Shown: positions 24,794-33,985, counted from the first letter of the stretch. The stretch: DNA of 50,545 bases from DAINBT01 sp036732785 (GCA_964537505.1 CAZICK010000017.1:1-50545), one strand, 5' to 3'. Made by a program: numbers and translations. Notes: a model not told the origin generated them from the sequence alone.

Positions 24794-25236
24794 GAACCTT
24801 TATGGTAATGCAAAGTGGTTTCCGCGTACATCCCTCGGCCTATATATATACGATGCGCATAGTTTTTGGTAGTGGCCAGCACGAGCTTGCCGGGATCGAT
24901 GTAGCCGGGATCGAGATTGATCGGCCTGGTGACCTGCAGTGTTTGTCCTGCGCTGCTTTGAGCGATTTTTTCTTCCAGGGCGTTGGTTTGATGTTTGATA
25001 GCGGCCAATTTTTCCGGGTCGATAAGCTCGGCGAAACTGACAAATTTGCGCTGGAGCGGCGTACCCATTTCCCCGGCGTAATAGTTCGTATGCGTAAAGA
25101 GCATTACGTCGCTTCGTAGGTCGATATCGCCCCATAGGGTTTGCATGTTTTCTTCGGCGCAGGTAAAAAGTGCTGCATCTTTACTGAGCATTCCCACGAT
25201 CAGCTTGACTGGTTGCGGGTCTTTAGGCTGAGCCAT
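24676..25236 (-). CDS. DUF4416 family protein
   Basis: 186 residues. The family has no assigned role. Conserved segments are TPLQRKFVSFAELIDPEKL, LDPGYIDPGKLVLATTKN (a hallmark LDPGY motif), HRIYIGRGMYAETTLHYHKG and TYPDYASGDYNDFLNGTR. It is soluble with no signal peptide. AAGGAA lies nine bases before the ATG. It sits between proS (11-base spacing) and the WecA/TagO-like gene (which it overlaps), so all are likely one transcript. The conserved His/Tyr residues could bind a ligand, but that is a guess. Confidence 0.85.
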   Translation of the reverse strand: MAQPKDPQPVKLIVGMLSKDAALFTCAEENMQTLWGDIDLRSDVMLFTHTNYYAGEMGTPLQRKFVSFAELIDPEKLAAIKHQTNALEEKIAQSSAGQTLQVTRPINLDPGYIDPGKLVLATTKNYAHRIYIGRGMYAETTLHYHKGSWQTWPFTYPDYASGDYNDFLNGTRLILMEQLSSQKRNT

Positions 25237-25247
25237 GGACCATTTCC

Positions 25248-26984
25248 TTACGAAAGCTCGGCGTATAATTGTCTTACTATCGCCTCGATCCGTTGCGATG
25301 CGTCGGCTATCGGGATGGTTTGGCGGTCCGATTCGCGTCGCAGCTTGATCTCGATTTTTCCCTCGGCCAGCCCCTGCCTGCCGACCGTTACTCGAACAGG
25401 AATTCCAATCAGGTCGGCGTCTTTGAACTTAACGCCCGCCCGCTCAGGGCGGTTATCGAGCAGCACCTCGATATTGTTACTACCCAGTTGCCGGTATAGT
25501 TGTTCGGCTACCCGGGTTACTTCCGGGTCGTCCTGGTTTGCCGACATAATCAGCACCTCAAACGGAGCAATGGAGATCGGCCAAATGATGCCGTCGTCGT
25601 CGTGATGGAGTTCGATGGCCGAGGCTATAATGCGGGCAATGCCGATGCCGTAACAGCCCATCAGACAGGGATGTTCCTGTCCATCTTCGTCGAGGAACCT
25701 GGCGCCGAGCGTGTTGCTGTACTTGGCGCCCAGCTTGAAGACCTGACCTACCTCGATGCCGTGCCTGAACAACAGTTTTTTGCCGTTATAGGTGTCGCCT
25801 TCGACGACGTTGCGCAGGTCGGTGACAACCACCTTCCGACCTGTCAGCGGGAAGTCGCGGCCGGGCACAATGTTTCGCGTGTGATAATCGGTTTTATTGG
25901 CGCCGGTGATACCCACAGCCATATTCGCTACGGCGTGATCGATCAGCAGCTTGTCTATCTTTTCGATTATGCCCACCGGTCCGGCAAACCCCGTTGCAGC
26001 CCCGGTGACATTTCTGATAGTGGTTTCGTCGGCCAGCTCGATATATTTTCCTTCCATTGTCTGGGTGAGTTTTTCCTGGTTGACCTCGTGATCGCCCCGT
26101 ACGAGAACTGTTATCATCTCGTCCCCGGCTGAGTATATCAAGGTTTTGATCATTTCTTGGGGTTTGGTTTTCAGGAAGCTGCACACCGCATCGATACTGC
26201 CGATATCAGGTGTGTGAACGTCCTGCGGCGGCGGCGCCTGACTGGAGAGAGCCTGTTTGGGCAATGGGTCTGCGGCCGCCTTCTGTAAATTGGCTGCGTA
26301 GGAACCATCTTCGGTATAGACGATCAGGTCTTCGCCGGTCTCGCACGGTACGGTGAACTGATGCGAACCAGACCCGCCCATTTGGCCTGATTCGGCCTGG
26401 ACGATGATGTACTCCACTCCACAGCGGTTGAAGATGCGACAGTACGCGTCGTACATAGCCTGATAACCTTCCTGGAGGCTTTCGGGCGTAGCGTGAAAAC
26501 TGTAGGCGTCCTTCATTATGAACTCACGGCTGCGTATAACGCCGAACCGGGGGCGAAACTCATCGCGATATTTCGTATTGATCTGGTAGAGGTTGAACGG
26601 CAGTTGTTTGTAAGATTTGATCTCTCCGGCGGCCAGGTTGGTCACCACCTCCTCGGCGGTCGGGGCGAGCACATTCCATCGGCCGTGACGATCCTTGAAT
26701 CGTCCCAGCGTCTCGCCGTAATCTTCACTGCGTCCGGTCTGCTGCCACAGCTCGAACGGCTGAGCTATCGGCATGATAATTTCCTGGGCGCCGGCGGCGT
26801 TCATCTCCTCTCTGATAATAGCTATCACCTTGAGCACAGTACGACAGCCCAGCGTCATATATGTGTATGTTCCACTGGCCAGTTTGCGTATCAGACCGGC
26901 CCGTATCATCAGTTGATGGCTGGGAACCTCCGCGTCGGCGGGAATCTCCTTGACCGTCGGAATCAAATAATTACTCCAAATCAT
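25248..26984 (-). CDS. proS: Prolyl-tRNA synthetase, bacterial type
   Basis: 578 residues, the usual bacterial length. Attaches proline to its tRNA in the cytosol. Class II motifs are present: GTYTYMTLGCRTVLKVI (motif 1 region), YRDEFRPRFGVIRSREFIMKDAYS (motif 2 region) and GCYGIGIARIIASAIE (motif 3). The INS editing domain lies between motifs 2 and 3 (about residues 220-400; KPQEMIKTLIY..., PGRDFP) and would clear mischarged alanine. The C-terminus carries the anticodon-binding fold. GAGGA precedes the ATG by nine bases. The gene heads a leftward run with DUF4416 and two cell-surface glycan genes. Confidence 0.96.
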   Translation of the reverse strand: MIWSNYLIPTVKEIPADAEVPSHQLMIRAGLIRKLASGTYTYMTLGCRTVLKVIAIIREEMNAAGAQEIIMPIAQPFELWQQTGRSEDYGETLGRFKDRHGRWNVLAPTAEEVVTNLAAGEIKSYKQLPFNLYQINTKYRDEFRPRFGVIRSREFIMKDAYSFHATPESLQEGYQAMYDAYCRIFNRCGVEYIIVQAESGQMGGSGSHQFTVPCETGEDLIVYTEDGSYAANLQKAAADPLPKQALSSQAPPPQDVHTPDIGSIDAVCSFLKTKPQEMIKTLIYSAGDEMITVLVRGDHEVNQEKLTQTMEGKYIELADETTIRNVTGAATGFAGPVGIIEKIDKLLIDHAVANMAVGITGANKTDYHTRNIVPGRDFPLTGRKVVVTDLRNVVEGDTYNGKKLLFRHGIEVGQVFKLGAKYSNTLGARFLDEDGQEHPCLMGCYGIGIARIIASAIELHHDDDGIIWPISIAPFEVLIMSANQDDPEVTRVAEQLYRQLGSNNIEVLLDNRPERAGVKFKDADLIGIPVRVTVGRQGLAEGKIEIKLRRESDRQTIPIADASQRIEAIVRQLYAELS

Positions 26985-27152
26985 AAGTACGTATCCTCGT
27001 TGAGTAAGTTAAAAACACAAAATTAAGGTGTCGTTTTGGCGACAGCCAAATAACTCAAACTGACCTATTCTAACGCACCGTTCAGTTTGAAGGCAACAGG
27101 CATTAGTAGCCCTGAGATCGCCATTGTGCTCAGGCCTCGGCGGGGTTCTACC

Positions 27153-27611
27153 TCATCTACCGCGGTGTGCGGGAAAAGGCCTTGACGGCGTTTTTTCGGA
27201 GGTTGCTTTTCTGTCGGCCGATTTTTCCAGGGTTTTCATGGCCTTTTTCAGATCCGCCACTTTGAGCACGCCGGTGGTTTTTCCGCCGTGACTGCCCGCT
27301 GTCACATAACAATAATTTATATTGATATGTGCCTTGGATAGTTGGGCGGCGATTCCGGCCAGGGCGCCGGCCTTGTTGGGCAGCGTAACGCACAGGACTT
27401 CCGATTCATTGACTTGCATGTTGGTGCGGTTGAGAATCTCACGTGCCGCGGCAGTCTGTGTCACTACCAGCCGCAGTACGCCATGCTCGACCGAGTCCAT
27501 CATAGTCATGGCGACAATGTTAATCTTCTCTCGAGCCAATTCGCCGAGCACCTGAGCCAGAACACCCGGTTTGTTGATAAGAAAGATCGAAAATTGAATA
27601 GTAGTGTACAT
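27153..27611 (-). CDS. Tandem ACT-domain protein
   Basis: 152 residues. Two ACT domains: residues about 1-65 (QFSIFLINKPGVLAQVLGELA) and 70-130 (VLCVTLPNKAGALAGIAAQLSKAHININY), each with the N/KPG.L ligand turn. ACT domains bind amino acids or similar ligands and control enzymes; stand-alone tandem ACT proteins are common in planctomycetes and elsewhere. The C-terminal about 25 residues are basic and disordered (KATSEKTPSRPFPAHRGR). A GAGGTG site precedes the ATG. The target enzyme is not evident. Confidence 0.85.
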   Translation of the reverse strand: MYTTIQFSIFLINKPGVLAQVLGELAREKINIVAMTMMDSVEHGVLRLVVTQTAAAREILNRTNMQVNESEVLCVTLPNKAGALAGIAAQLSKAHININYCYVTAGSHGGKTTGVLKVADLKKAMKTLEKSADRKATSEKTPSRPFPAHRGR

Positions 27612-27647
27612 AATTCACCTCGATATCAAAAAATAGCATAGGATTTC

Positions 27648-28010
27648 TTATTGCTGTTTCAGATAGTTGACAGCGGAGTCGTTATCTTCAAAAAATTTAA
27701 AAATGCTCTGCAGATTCGTTATTTTGAAAACCCGGTACAAGCCCGGATTAATGCCGCTGATGACCATTTTGCCGTCAACTTTGTCGAGCAGTTGGCGCAT
27801 CTTCAACAAAACGCTGAACGTCTGAGAGCTTAGCATTTTGATAGTGGAGAAGTCCAGGACAAGCATTTGATGTTTGTGCTTTTCGATCAGTTCGTAAAGC
27901 TGTTTAGCGATTTTATCGACATGATAAGCGTCCAGGATCGACGGTTCCACGAAGCCGACGACCGTTACGCCGTCCTGTTGGGTCAGAACCAGATGTGATG
28001 TGTCAACCAT
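27648..28010 (-). CDS. STAS-domain protein (anti-sigma factor antagonist-like)
   Basis: 120 residues with a single STAS domain as in SpoIIAA/RsbV. The segment MLVLDFSTIKMLSSQTFSVLL contains the phospho-acceptor region (serine pair SS) found in anti-sigma antagonists. Such proteins bind a serine kinase to release a sigma factor, or act as a signalling scaffold. No matching anti-sigma kinase is in the window, but a sigma factor is encoded at 19387-20234 on the same strand. A GGAGA site lies eight bases before the ATG. It follows lon by 57 bases. Confidence 0.88.
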   Translation of the reverse strand: MVDTSHLVLTQQDGVTVVGFVEPSILDAYHVDKIAKQLYELIEKHKHQMLVLDFSTIKMLSSQTFSVLLKMRQLLDKVDGKMVISGINPGLYRVFKITNLQSIFKFFEDNDSAVNYLKQQ

Positions 28011-28067
28011 AAGCTTGTCTCCAAAATAACAGATGAGTAAGCCAGTCGGGGCAATTCATCTGCTCGC

Positions 28068-30671
28068 TTATTTGTAGCCTTGCAGAGCTATTCGCAGGAC
28101 TTTGTCAACATGACGAACAAATTCAAATTTCATTCCGCGGGTCACCTCCCGCGGCAGATCGATCAGGTCCTTGCGGTTTCTGTCAGGCAGAATCACGGTT
28201 TTTATGCCGGCCCTCTTGGCGGCCAGGAGTTTTTCCTTAACGCCTCCGATAGGCAGCACAGTACCGCGCAGCGTGATTTCACCGGTCATAGCGATGTCTG
28301 CCCGGACCGAATGATTCGCCAACATGGACGCCATCGAGATGTACATTGCCAATCCCGCCGACGGCCCGTCCTTTGGTACGGCGCCTGCCGGAACGTGTAC
28401 ATGGATGTCCTGTTTGCTGATGATTTCGTCGTTGCTCAGGATTCGGGCCAGTTGTGCCAGAGGACCGGTTCCTTTGCTTCTCTTGTCTTTGTTCAGGGCC
28501 AGGCTCTTGAGGGCGCTCAAAGCGGCCTGTGCGCTTTCCTTCATCACTTCGCCCAGTTGTCCGGTCAGAAGCAGTCGGCCCTTGCCCGGGATTGCCGTGG
28601 ATTCCACGAACAGTATTTCACCGCCGACAGGCGTGTAGGCCAGTCCCGTAGCGACTCCGGGGACGCTGGTCCGCATAGCCAGTTCCGATTCGTACAAGGT
28701 CGGGCCCAGCAATTTGGCCAGAAGCCGCTCTGAGATGGTAGCGGTTTTTCTTTTGCCGGAAGCGATCTCGGCGGCGACGGCTCGACAGATAGCGGCAATC
28801 TGACGCTCCAACTCCCTGACGCCCGCTTCGCGGGTGTAGGAATCGATCAGTTTGACCAGGGCGTCCTCTTTGATATTCAGCGTTTTGTCGGTAAGGCCGT
28901 TTTCGGTCAATTGCCGTGGAACCAGATAACGCTGAGCGATCAGTAGTTTTTCGTTTGCGGTATAACCAGGCAGTGCCATTACTTCCAACCGGTCGCGCAG
29001 CGCCGGCGGAACCGTCCCCATATAGTTAGCTGTGCCGATAAACATCACACGCGACAGGTCAAACGGTTGATCGATGAAATGATCGGTAAACGAATAATTC
29101 TGTTCCAGATCGAGCACTTCCAGGAGGGCCGCGGCCGGATCGCCTCGAAAATCCTGACCGATTTTGTCAAGTTCGTCGAGCATAAAGACAGGATTGTGAC
29201 TGCCGCATTTACGCAGTTCCTGCATAATACGGCCCGGCAGGGCGCCGATATAGGTGCGTCGGTGACCTCGGATGTCGGCTTCGTCTCTGATGCCGCCGAG
29301 CGAAATCCGTACGAATTTTCTGCCCATGGATCGAGCGATGCTTTTACCCAGTGAAGTTTTGCCCACCCCTGGCGGACCGACAAGGCACAGAATAGGGCTG
29401 CGGCCGGCGGGGTTGAGCTTACGAACGGCCAGAAATTCCAGGATACGTTTCTTGACCTTGGTCAGGTCGTAATGATCGGCGTTGAGAATTTTCCGGGCGC
29501 GGTTAAGGTCGAGTTTGTCCTCGGTACTTTTAGACCAGGGCAACTCGCAGAGCCACTCGATATAATTACGGCTCACACTGTATTCCGGACTCATAGTGGG
29601 AATCTTACTGAGCCGATCCAGTTCGCGCAGGGCCTCCTTTTCAACCTTTTCGGGCATTTTAGCCGTGGCGATAGCTTCCTTGAGTTCCTCGATCTCGACC
29701 GTTTTCTGATCGGCCTGGCCCAGTTCCTTCTGAATAGCCTTTAGCTGCTCCTGCAGGAAAAACTCACGCTGTGTTTTGTCGATCGACTGGCTTACCTTGT
29801 CCTGGATCTTGGCGCTCAGCTCCAATAGCTCCAGTTGACTGGCCAGCGCCACCGACAGCATTTGCAGCCTCTTGGTTATGTCGATAGTCTCGAGAATTTT
29901 TTGTTTCTGTATTACCGGGACGTTGATGTTCGCCGCCAGAAAATCCGCCAGTGCTCCGGGATCCTCGATATTGCTCAAGATGACATGCACCTCATCGGGG
30001 ATATTTGGTGAAAGTTCCACCATCTGCTGGGCCATGTTGCGGACATTGGTCATCAGCGCGGTGAGATTTCTGCTGGGTTTGGTCTGGGTCTCGATAATCT
30101 CTATTTGCGCCCTGAAGAATGGATCGATAGCGAGCCATTTGATCACCCTGAACCGTATCAGCCCGTGGACCACCAGGGACTTTTGACCGTCCGGGAGCTT
30201 GAGTTTTTTTAGTACCGATACGACTGTTCCCACCGAATACAGGTCATCGAAGCCGGGATCGTTGGTTTCGGGGTTTTTCTGCGTGAGCACACCGATAATC
30301 TGGTCGGCTTCATTGAGTATTCCATTGCTCCAGCCGGCCCTGAGTGATCCGGACGCCTCCTTGGCCGTAAAGTCGGCCAGCAGACGCTGGCTTCGAGGCC
30401 GACCGACTGCCAGAGGAATAACCGTACCGGGAAAAACCGCCACGTTCCGTAACGCCAGTATCCCCAGTTCCTTGGGAATCCCCACTTCGTTCCTGTTTGT
30501 TTCGGTTTCGGAAGGATTCTGGCTGTGACCTTTAGGCGGCCCGTCCTTTTTGACACTTACGGTCGGCTGGCGTATCCCCACTATCTCAGCCGAGACATCG
30601 ACATTTTCCAAATCGATATTGGTGGTATCAACTTGGTTGATAATGCTAATTTTTTTCTTCTTTTCAGCCAT
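28068..30671 (-). CDS. lon: ATP-dependent protease Lon
   Basis: 867 residues from ATG 30671. Cytosolic AAA+ serine protease that removes damaged and regulatory proteins. The N-terminal LAN substrate domain begins near GILALRNVAVFPGTVIPL. Walker A is GPPGVGKT (432-439), Walker B is PVFMLDELDK. The Ser-Lys proteolytic dyad is S771 (KDGPSAGLAM) and K812 (GGVKEKLLAAKRAG). A frame extension to a GTG at 30752 adds 27 residues of poor family match; neither start has a strong ribosome site. It lies downstream of the HtrA-type protease gene, which together with the hsp20 circuit gives the window a protein-quality theme. Confidence 0.95.
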   Translation of the reverse strand: MAEKKKKISIINQVDTTNIDLENVDVSAEIVGIRQPTVSVKKDGPPKGHSQNPSETETNRNEVGIPKELGILALRNVAVFPGTVIPLAVGRPRSQRLLADFTAKEASGSLRAGWSNGILNEADQIIGVLTQKNPETNDPGFDDLYSVGTVVSVLKKLKLPDGQKSLVVHGLIRFRVIKWLAIDPFFRAQIEIIETQTKPSRNLTALMTNVRNMAQQMVELSPNIPDEVHVILSNIEDPGALADFLAANINVPVIQKQKILETIDITKRLQMLSVALASQLELLELSAKIQDKVSQSIDKTQREFFLQEQLKAIQKELGQADQKTVEIEELKEAIATAKMPEKVEKEALRELDRLSKIPTMSPEYSVSRNYIEWLCELPWSKSTEDKLDLNRARKILNADHYDLTKVKKRILEFLAVRKLNPAGRSPILCLVGPPGVGKTSLGKSIARSMGRKFVRISLGGIRDEADIRGHRRTYIGALPGRIMQELRKCGSHNPVFMLDELDKIGQDFRGDPAAALLEVLDLEQNYSFTDHFIDQPFDLSRVMFIGTANYMGTVPPALRDRLEVMALPGYTANEKLLIAQRYLVPRQLTENGLTDKTLNIKEDALVKLIDSYTREAGVRELERQIAAICRAVAAEIASGKRKTATISERLLAKLLGPTLYESELAMRTSVPGVATGLAYTPVGGEILFVESTAIPGKGRLLLTGQLGEVMKESAQAALSALKSLALNKDKRSKGTGPLAQLARILSNDEIISKQDIHVHVPAGAVPKDGPSAGLAMYISMASMLANHSVRADIAMTGEITLRGTVLPIGGVKEKLLAAKRAGIKTVILPDRNRKDLIDLPREVTRGMKFEFVRHVDKVLRIALQGYK

Positions 30672-30961
30672 ATAATGGGTTGGGTGCCGATTTCCCGGTC
30701 TAAAGGCCCTGTCTTGGCGGCCGAGAAGGGCTGTTGTACCGATCTTATTCACACTCTTACGCCTGGATTTTCACAATCTTTTTCCAGGCAAGACGCCAAG
30801 TTATTGCTTAACTTAACCGCTACCGGCGTCGATGTCAAACCATTCCCCAAAACCGAAGACTGGAACCGGATTCAGGAAACCCTCACCGATGACGCCAACA
30901 TCACTGATAGACTGCTGCGCCGGACCGTGGCTTGTTAGACGCATCATAGATGTCAGCGTCG

Positions 30962-32551
30962 TTATTGGCCCGGATCCTGACGTTTTGCAGTAATGGCCCG
31001 CTGGCCGGTCTGGTTGCGAACGATTATTTCGACACCTTCTGTTGTCAGATTGGCCTTTTGAATGATTTCTTTCAGTTGATCGCCGGTTTCAATCCTGACC
31101 CCATTGACACTGACGATAATGTCACCGGTTTTCAGCCCGCTCTGCTGAGCTATGCTGCCTGGCGAAACTCCACTGATCACCAGGCCATGAAGGTTTTTGT
31201 CATAGCCGTACTCACGAGCCAGTAATGAACTCAAAGGCTGGACCGTAATACCCAGTTTAGGAGGTTCTTCTTGTGGAGGCCCCCCGAACGGGTCTGGAAA
31301 CAGCGGAATCGGTACCATCCCCTCCGGCTCCCGCTGGGCATAGTCTGACGGTTGGGAGTTGTCCTTTTCCCGTACCACCGCCGCCGCCCGATCACCTAGT
31401 GTAACCGACAGGGTTGTCTCCCGTCCGTCTCGCCAGAGCGTGAATTTGGCCGTTTCTGCCGGCTTCAGCGTGGCTATATAGCTGCGGAAACGATAAGAAT
31501 CCACTGTTTTTATGCCATTGACCGACAAAATGATGTCTTTGACTTTCATCCCCGCCTTATCCGCAGGATCATCCGATATCACCCCGGAAACTACAATACC
31601 GTCGATTGATTTTGGAATTTCTTTGATAAAATCGAGATTGTCTTGCAGAAATTGCCGCAGAGACCCACTGGGCAGCTTGCTATATTCCTCAGTCGGAATC
31701 TTGCGCAGGTCGTCTGTACTGATCATTTCTACACCCAGCCAACCTCGCCGAACCTGTTTCTCCGTAATCAATCGCTCAGCCACGAATTTGGCGAGATTGC
31801 TCGGTACGGCGAACCCGTAGCCGGCTGAGACACCGGTCGGGGTGTAAATGTTAGAAGTAATCCCGATAACTTCGCCATACAGATTGACCAGTGGCCCGCC
31901 ACTGTTGCCCTGATTGATGTCGGCGTCGGTCTGAATGAAATCTTCATAGCCCCACGTCTCTAAGATGCCTGTTTGGCGACCTTTATAGCTGATGATCCCG
32001 GAAGTGACAGTCTGAGACAAGCCGAACGGACTGCCGATAGCCAGCACGAAATCGCCAACCTGAGCCTGATCGGAATCGCCGAATTGAGCCACCGGCAGAT
32101 CCTCACCGTCAAGCTCGATACGTACCAGCGCCAAATCGGTGTCTGGATCGGTCAGCGTCTCAACCGCCTCGAAACGCCGTCCGTCTGCCAGAATAACTTC
32201 CGCCGTATCTGTCTCGGCTACCACATGGTTATTGGTGATAATATAACCACGTTTGTCGATAATGCAGCCGCTGCCCAGACTTACCATTGTCTGGTCGGCA
32301 CGGCTCCGATCAAGCAGCTCAAACTGGATATGCTTGGAGACGCTGATGGAGACCACAGTGGGACGAACAATCTCCACCGCCCGGCGGTTGGCATTGTTGA
32401 GCTGGACGGCCGTGGCTTTTTCCTGCTCAGAAAGCGCCTCGCCCGTCTGTGCAACCGCGACCGGGCTGACCAAAACAAACGTCGCGATCAGGCAAAAGGC
32501 GCCAATAACGCTTAGCTTAGTTTTTTTATTGTTTCGCAAAAGATTATTCAT
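30962..32551 (-). CDS. DegP/DegQ (HtrA)-type periplasmic serine protease
   Basis: 529 residues. A signal peptide (hydrophobic 13-30) exports it. The trypsin-like domain has catalytic His109 (TNNHVV), Asp139 (DPDTDLALVRI) and Ser217 (INQGNSGGPL). Two PDZ domains follow, about residues 315-385 and 430-515, the latter with GLVISGVSPGSIAQQSGLKTGD. The role is periplasmic protein quality control. AAGGAG lies about ten bases before the ATG. Between it and lon is a 290-base stretch (30672-30961) with no convincing gene. Confidence 0.93.
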   Translation of the reverse strand: MNNLLRNNKKTKLSVIGAFCLIATFVLVSPVAVAQTGEALSEQEKATAVQLNNANRRAVEIVRPTVVSISVSKHIQFELLDRSRADQTMVSLGSGCIIDKRGYIITNNHVVAETDTAEVILADGRRFEAVETLTDPDTDLALVRIELDGEDLPVAQFGDSDQAQVGDFVLAIGSPFGLSQTVTSGIISYKGRQTGILETWGYEDFIQTDADINQGNSGGPLVNLYGEVIGITSNIYTPTGVSAGYGFAVPSNLAKFVAERLITEKQVRRGWLGVEMISTDDLRKIPTEEYSKLPSGSLRQFLQDNLDFIKEIPKSIDGIVVSGVISDDPADKAGMKVKDIILSVNGIKTVDSYRFRSYIATLKPAETAKFTLWRDGRETTLSVTLGDRAAAVVREKDNSQPSDYAQREPEGMVPIPLFPDPFGGPPQEEPPKLGITVQPLSSLLAREYGYDKNLHGLVISGVSPGSIAQQSGLKTGDIIVSVNGVRIETGDQLKEIIQKANLTTEGVEIIVRNQTGQRAITAKRQDPGQ

Positions 32552-32700
32552 TGTTTTTCAACTCCTTATACCTGTCCGGTATATGTGCACCGGTAAACCG
32601 TTTTACATGATTTTGTACGTAATATCTCTGGTAACAGTTCTGTTGTTTGCATAACGAGTTCCCAATGTAAAAATCGTGGTTTTCTTGCTCTCAAAGCATC

Positions 32701-33570
32701 CTATGGTGATTTTTCTGCTAGATCAAGGGATTTCAGCCACCGTTCAAACTGCTGTTGGTGCTGAGGATCCATGTGGTAGCTGCGCTGCTCATCGGGAAAC
32801 TTTTTTTGTTGTATTTCACTGATGTACTGGGTCGCGGCCAGACGAATTTGCTCGCCGATCTCGGCATAACTCTTGCTAAAACGCGGCCTAATCGCTCCAG
32901 GAAGGCCCAAAACTTCATGCAGGACCAATACCTGACCGTCGCAATACGGTCCACTGCCGCAGCTTATAACCGGCAGATCGGTTCGTTCAGCTACCGCCTG
33001 GGCCGCGGTGGTGGTAACGCATTCCAGCAACAGTCCGCATGCCCCGGCTTTGACCATATCCAGGGCGTCCCGGACTAGTTGGCAAGCCTGCTCTACCGAG
33101 CGGGTCTGCACTACTTTGTCCGCTCGCAGTGCGGATTGAGGTCGGTGGCCCAGATGTGCCATTACCGGAATACCAGCGGCCGAGAGCCATTTTATCAGAT
33201 CGAGATGCCTGTAATCGACCTCCAGTTTAACGGCGTCACAGCCCGCTTCGGACAGGAACCTGCCGCAATTGCTAAGGGCCTGTTCCGGGCTGACCTGATA
33301 GCTCAAAAAAGGCATATCACCTATCAGATACACGTTCGGAGCCCCCCGTCGTACCGCGGCGCTGAGAGTTACCATCACATCCATCGTGGCGGGCAGTGTC
33401 GTTTCGTGGCCCAGGATCACCTGGGCCAGTGAGTCGCCCACAATAATGCCGTCCACGCCCGCCTGCTGGAGCAGCACCGCCGTGGAATAGTCGTAGCAGC
33501 TCAGCATGGCGATCGGGCGCCGCTGCTGTTTGGATTGTTTGAGCGTCGCTAAGCTAACTTTTTGGGCCAT
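32701..33570 (-). CDS. panB: 3-methyl-2-oxobutanoate hydroxymethyltransferase
   Basis: 289 residues. Cytosolic enzyme adding a hydroxymethyl group to 2-oxoisovalerate to give ketopantoate, the first committed step to pantothenate and coenzyme A. Motifs: LSCYDYSTAVLLQQAGVDGIIVGDS, LGHETTLPATMDVMV, LIGDMPFLSYQ, AHLGHRPQS (usually HIGLTPQS) and the C-terminal ISCGSGPYCDGQVLVLHEVLG. The metal- and substrate-binding Asp, Ser and Glu are present. The C-terminus carries about 25 extra polar residues. No panC or panD is in the window. Confidence 0.95.
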   Translation of the reverse strand: MAQKVSLATLKQSKQQRRPIAMLSCYDYSTAVLLQQAGVDGIIVGDSLAQVILGHETTLPATMDVMVTLSAAVRRGAPNVYLIGDMPFLSYQVSPEQALSNCGRFLSEAGCDAVKLEVDYRHLDLIKWLSAAGIPVMAHLGHRPQSALRADKVVQTRSVEQACQLVRDALDMVKAGACGLLLECVTTTAAQAVAERTDLPVISCGSGPYCDGQVLVLHEVLGLPGAIRPRFSKSYAEIGEQIRLAATQYISEIQQKKFPDEQRSYHMDPQHQQQFERWLKSLDLAEKSP

Positions 33571-33634
33571 TATGCTCTCTTTATTTGATTTTATCGGACT
33601 TTGTCCTCTTGACGACTGTTTCTATGGGTGTCTG

Positions 33635-33664
33635 TAAGGCGGGACTTGCCCAACCGGTTTTCCC
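33635..33664 (+). repeat. Hairpin repeat, copy A
   Basis: About 30 bases of the pattern TAAGGCGGGACTTG...CCGGTTTTCC. Stem is imperfect (GGG with CCC). Related to copies B (33666-33695) and C (33925-33954). Confidence 0.5.
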
Positions 33665-33665
33665 A

Positions 33666-33695
33666 CAAGGCAGGGCCTTATCCCACGGTTTTTCT
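33666..33695 (+). repeat. Hairpin repeat, copy B
   Basis: Follows copy A directly. Pattern AAGGCAGGGCCTTATCCCACGGTTTTTCT-like, with a GGG-CCC stem and a T-run. Confidence 0.5.
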
Positions 33696-33838
33696 AGTAG
33701 AATAATAGTCTTTTGAGCGGGAAGTTACAACTGATTTTATTCCCAACGGGTACGATAATTCCTGTCTGTCACCGCTATAGTGGTCCCGCTGTCCCCGGCC
33801 GGCTTCCTATCGGGTCGATATTTTCTTCAAGGTTAGTC

Positions 33839-33867
33839 TTGACAATAATTTACCTGGAGGGTAAATT
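33839..33867 (+). promoter_or_regulatory. Sigma-70-type promoter with a perfect inverted repeat in the spacer
   Basis: TTGACA (33839-33844), 17 bases, TAAATT (33862-33867). AATTTACC (33847-33854) and GGTAAATT (33860-33867) form a perfect 8-bp inverted repeat around TGGAG that fills the spacer and the -10 box, where a repressor or MerR-type activator would bind. Confidence 0.55.
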
Positions 33868-33924
33868 TTCCCTGTGATGCCTGCATCTTTGTAAGGATTA
33901 CCAGCGTTTCTGTAAATAGAAGAG

Positions 33925-33954
33925 TAAGGTGGAGCTTGTTCCACCGGTTTTTCT
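33925..33954 (+). terminator. Hairpin repeat, copy C, terminator-like (possible attenuator)
   Basis: GGTGGA (33928-33933) pairs with TCCACC (33940-33945) and five T follow (33948-33952). It lies between the promoter and the start of the gene at 33986, so it could end transcription early. It is the best-formed of three related repeats. Confidence 0.5.
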
Positions 33955-33985
33955 CGGCACTATCTTTTTTTAAGGAGTAATGGGC

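Larger units (their letters stand above)
33571..33985. other. Intergenic region with hairpin repeats before the zinc-ribbon gene
   Basis: About 415 bases without a gene, between panB and the plus-strand gene at 33986. It holds three related hairpin repeats, a sigma-70-type promoter with an inverted repeat in its spacer and a terminator-like hairpin in the leader. Confidence 0.65.

Noticed and set aside
30753..30938. Protein-like stretch on the plus strand upstream of lon
   Set aside because: The tail (LLLNLTATGVDVKPFP...) looks plausible but has no own start codon and continues a frame antisense to lon. It might be a remnant; the evidence is too thin.
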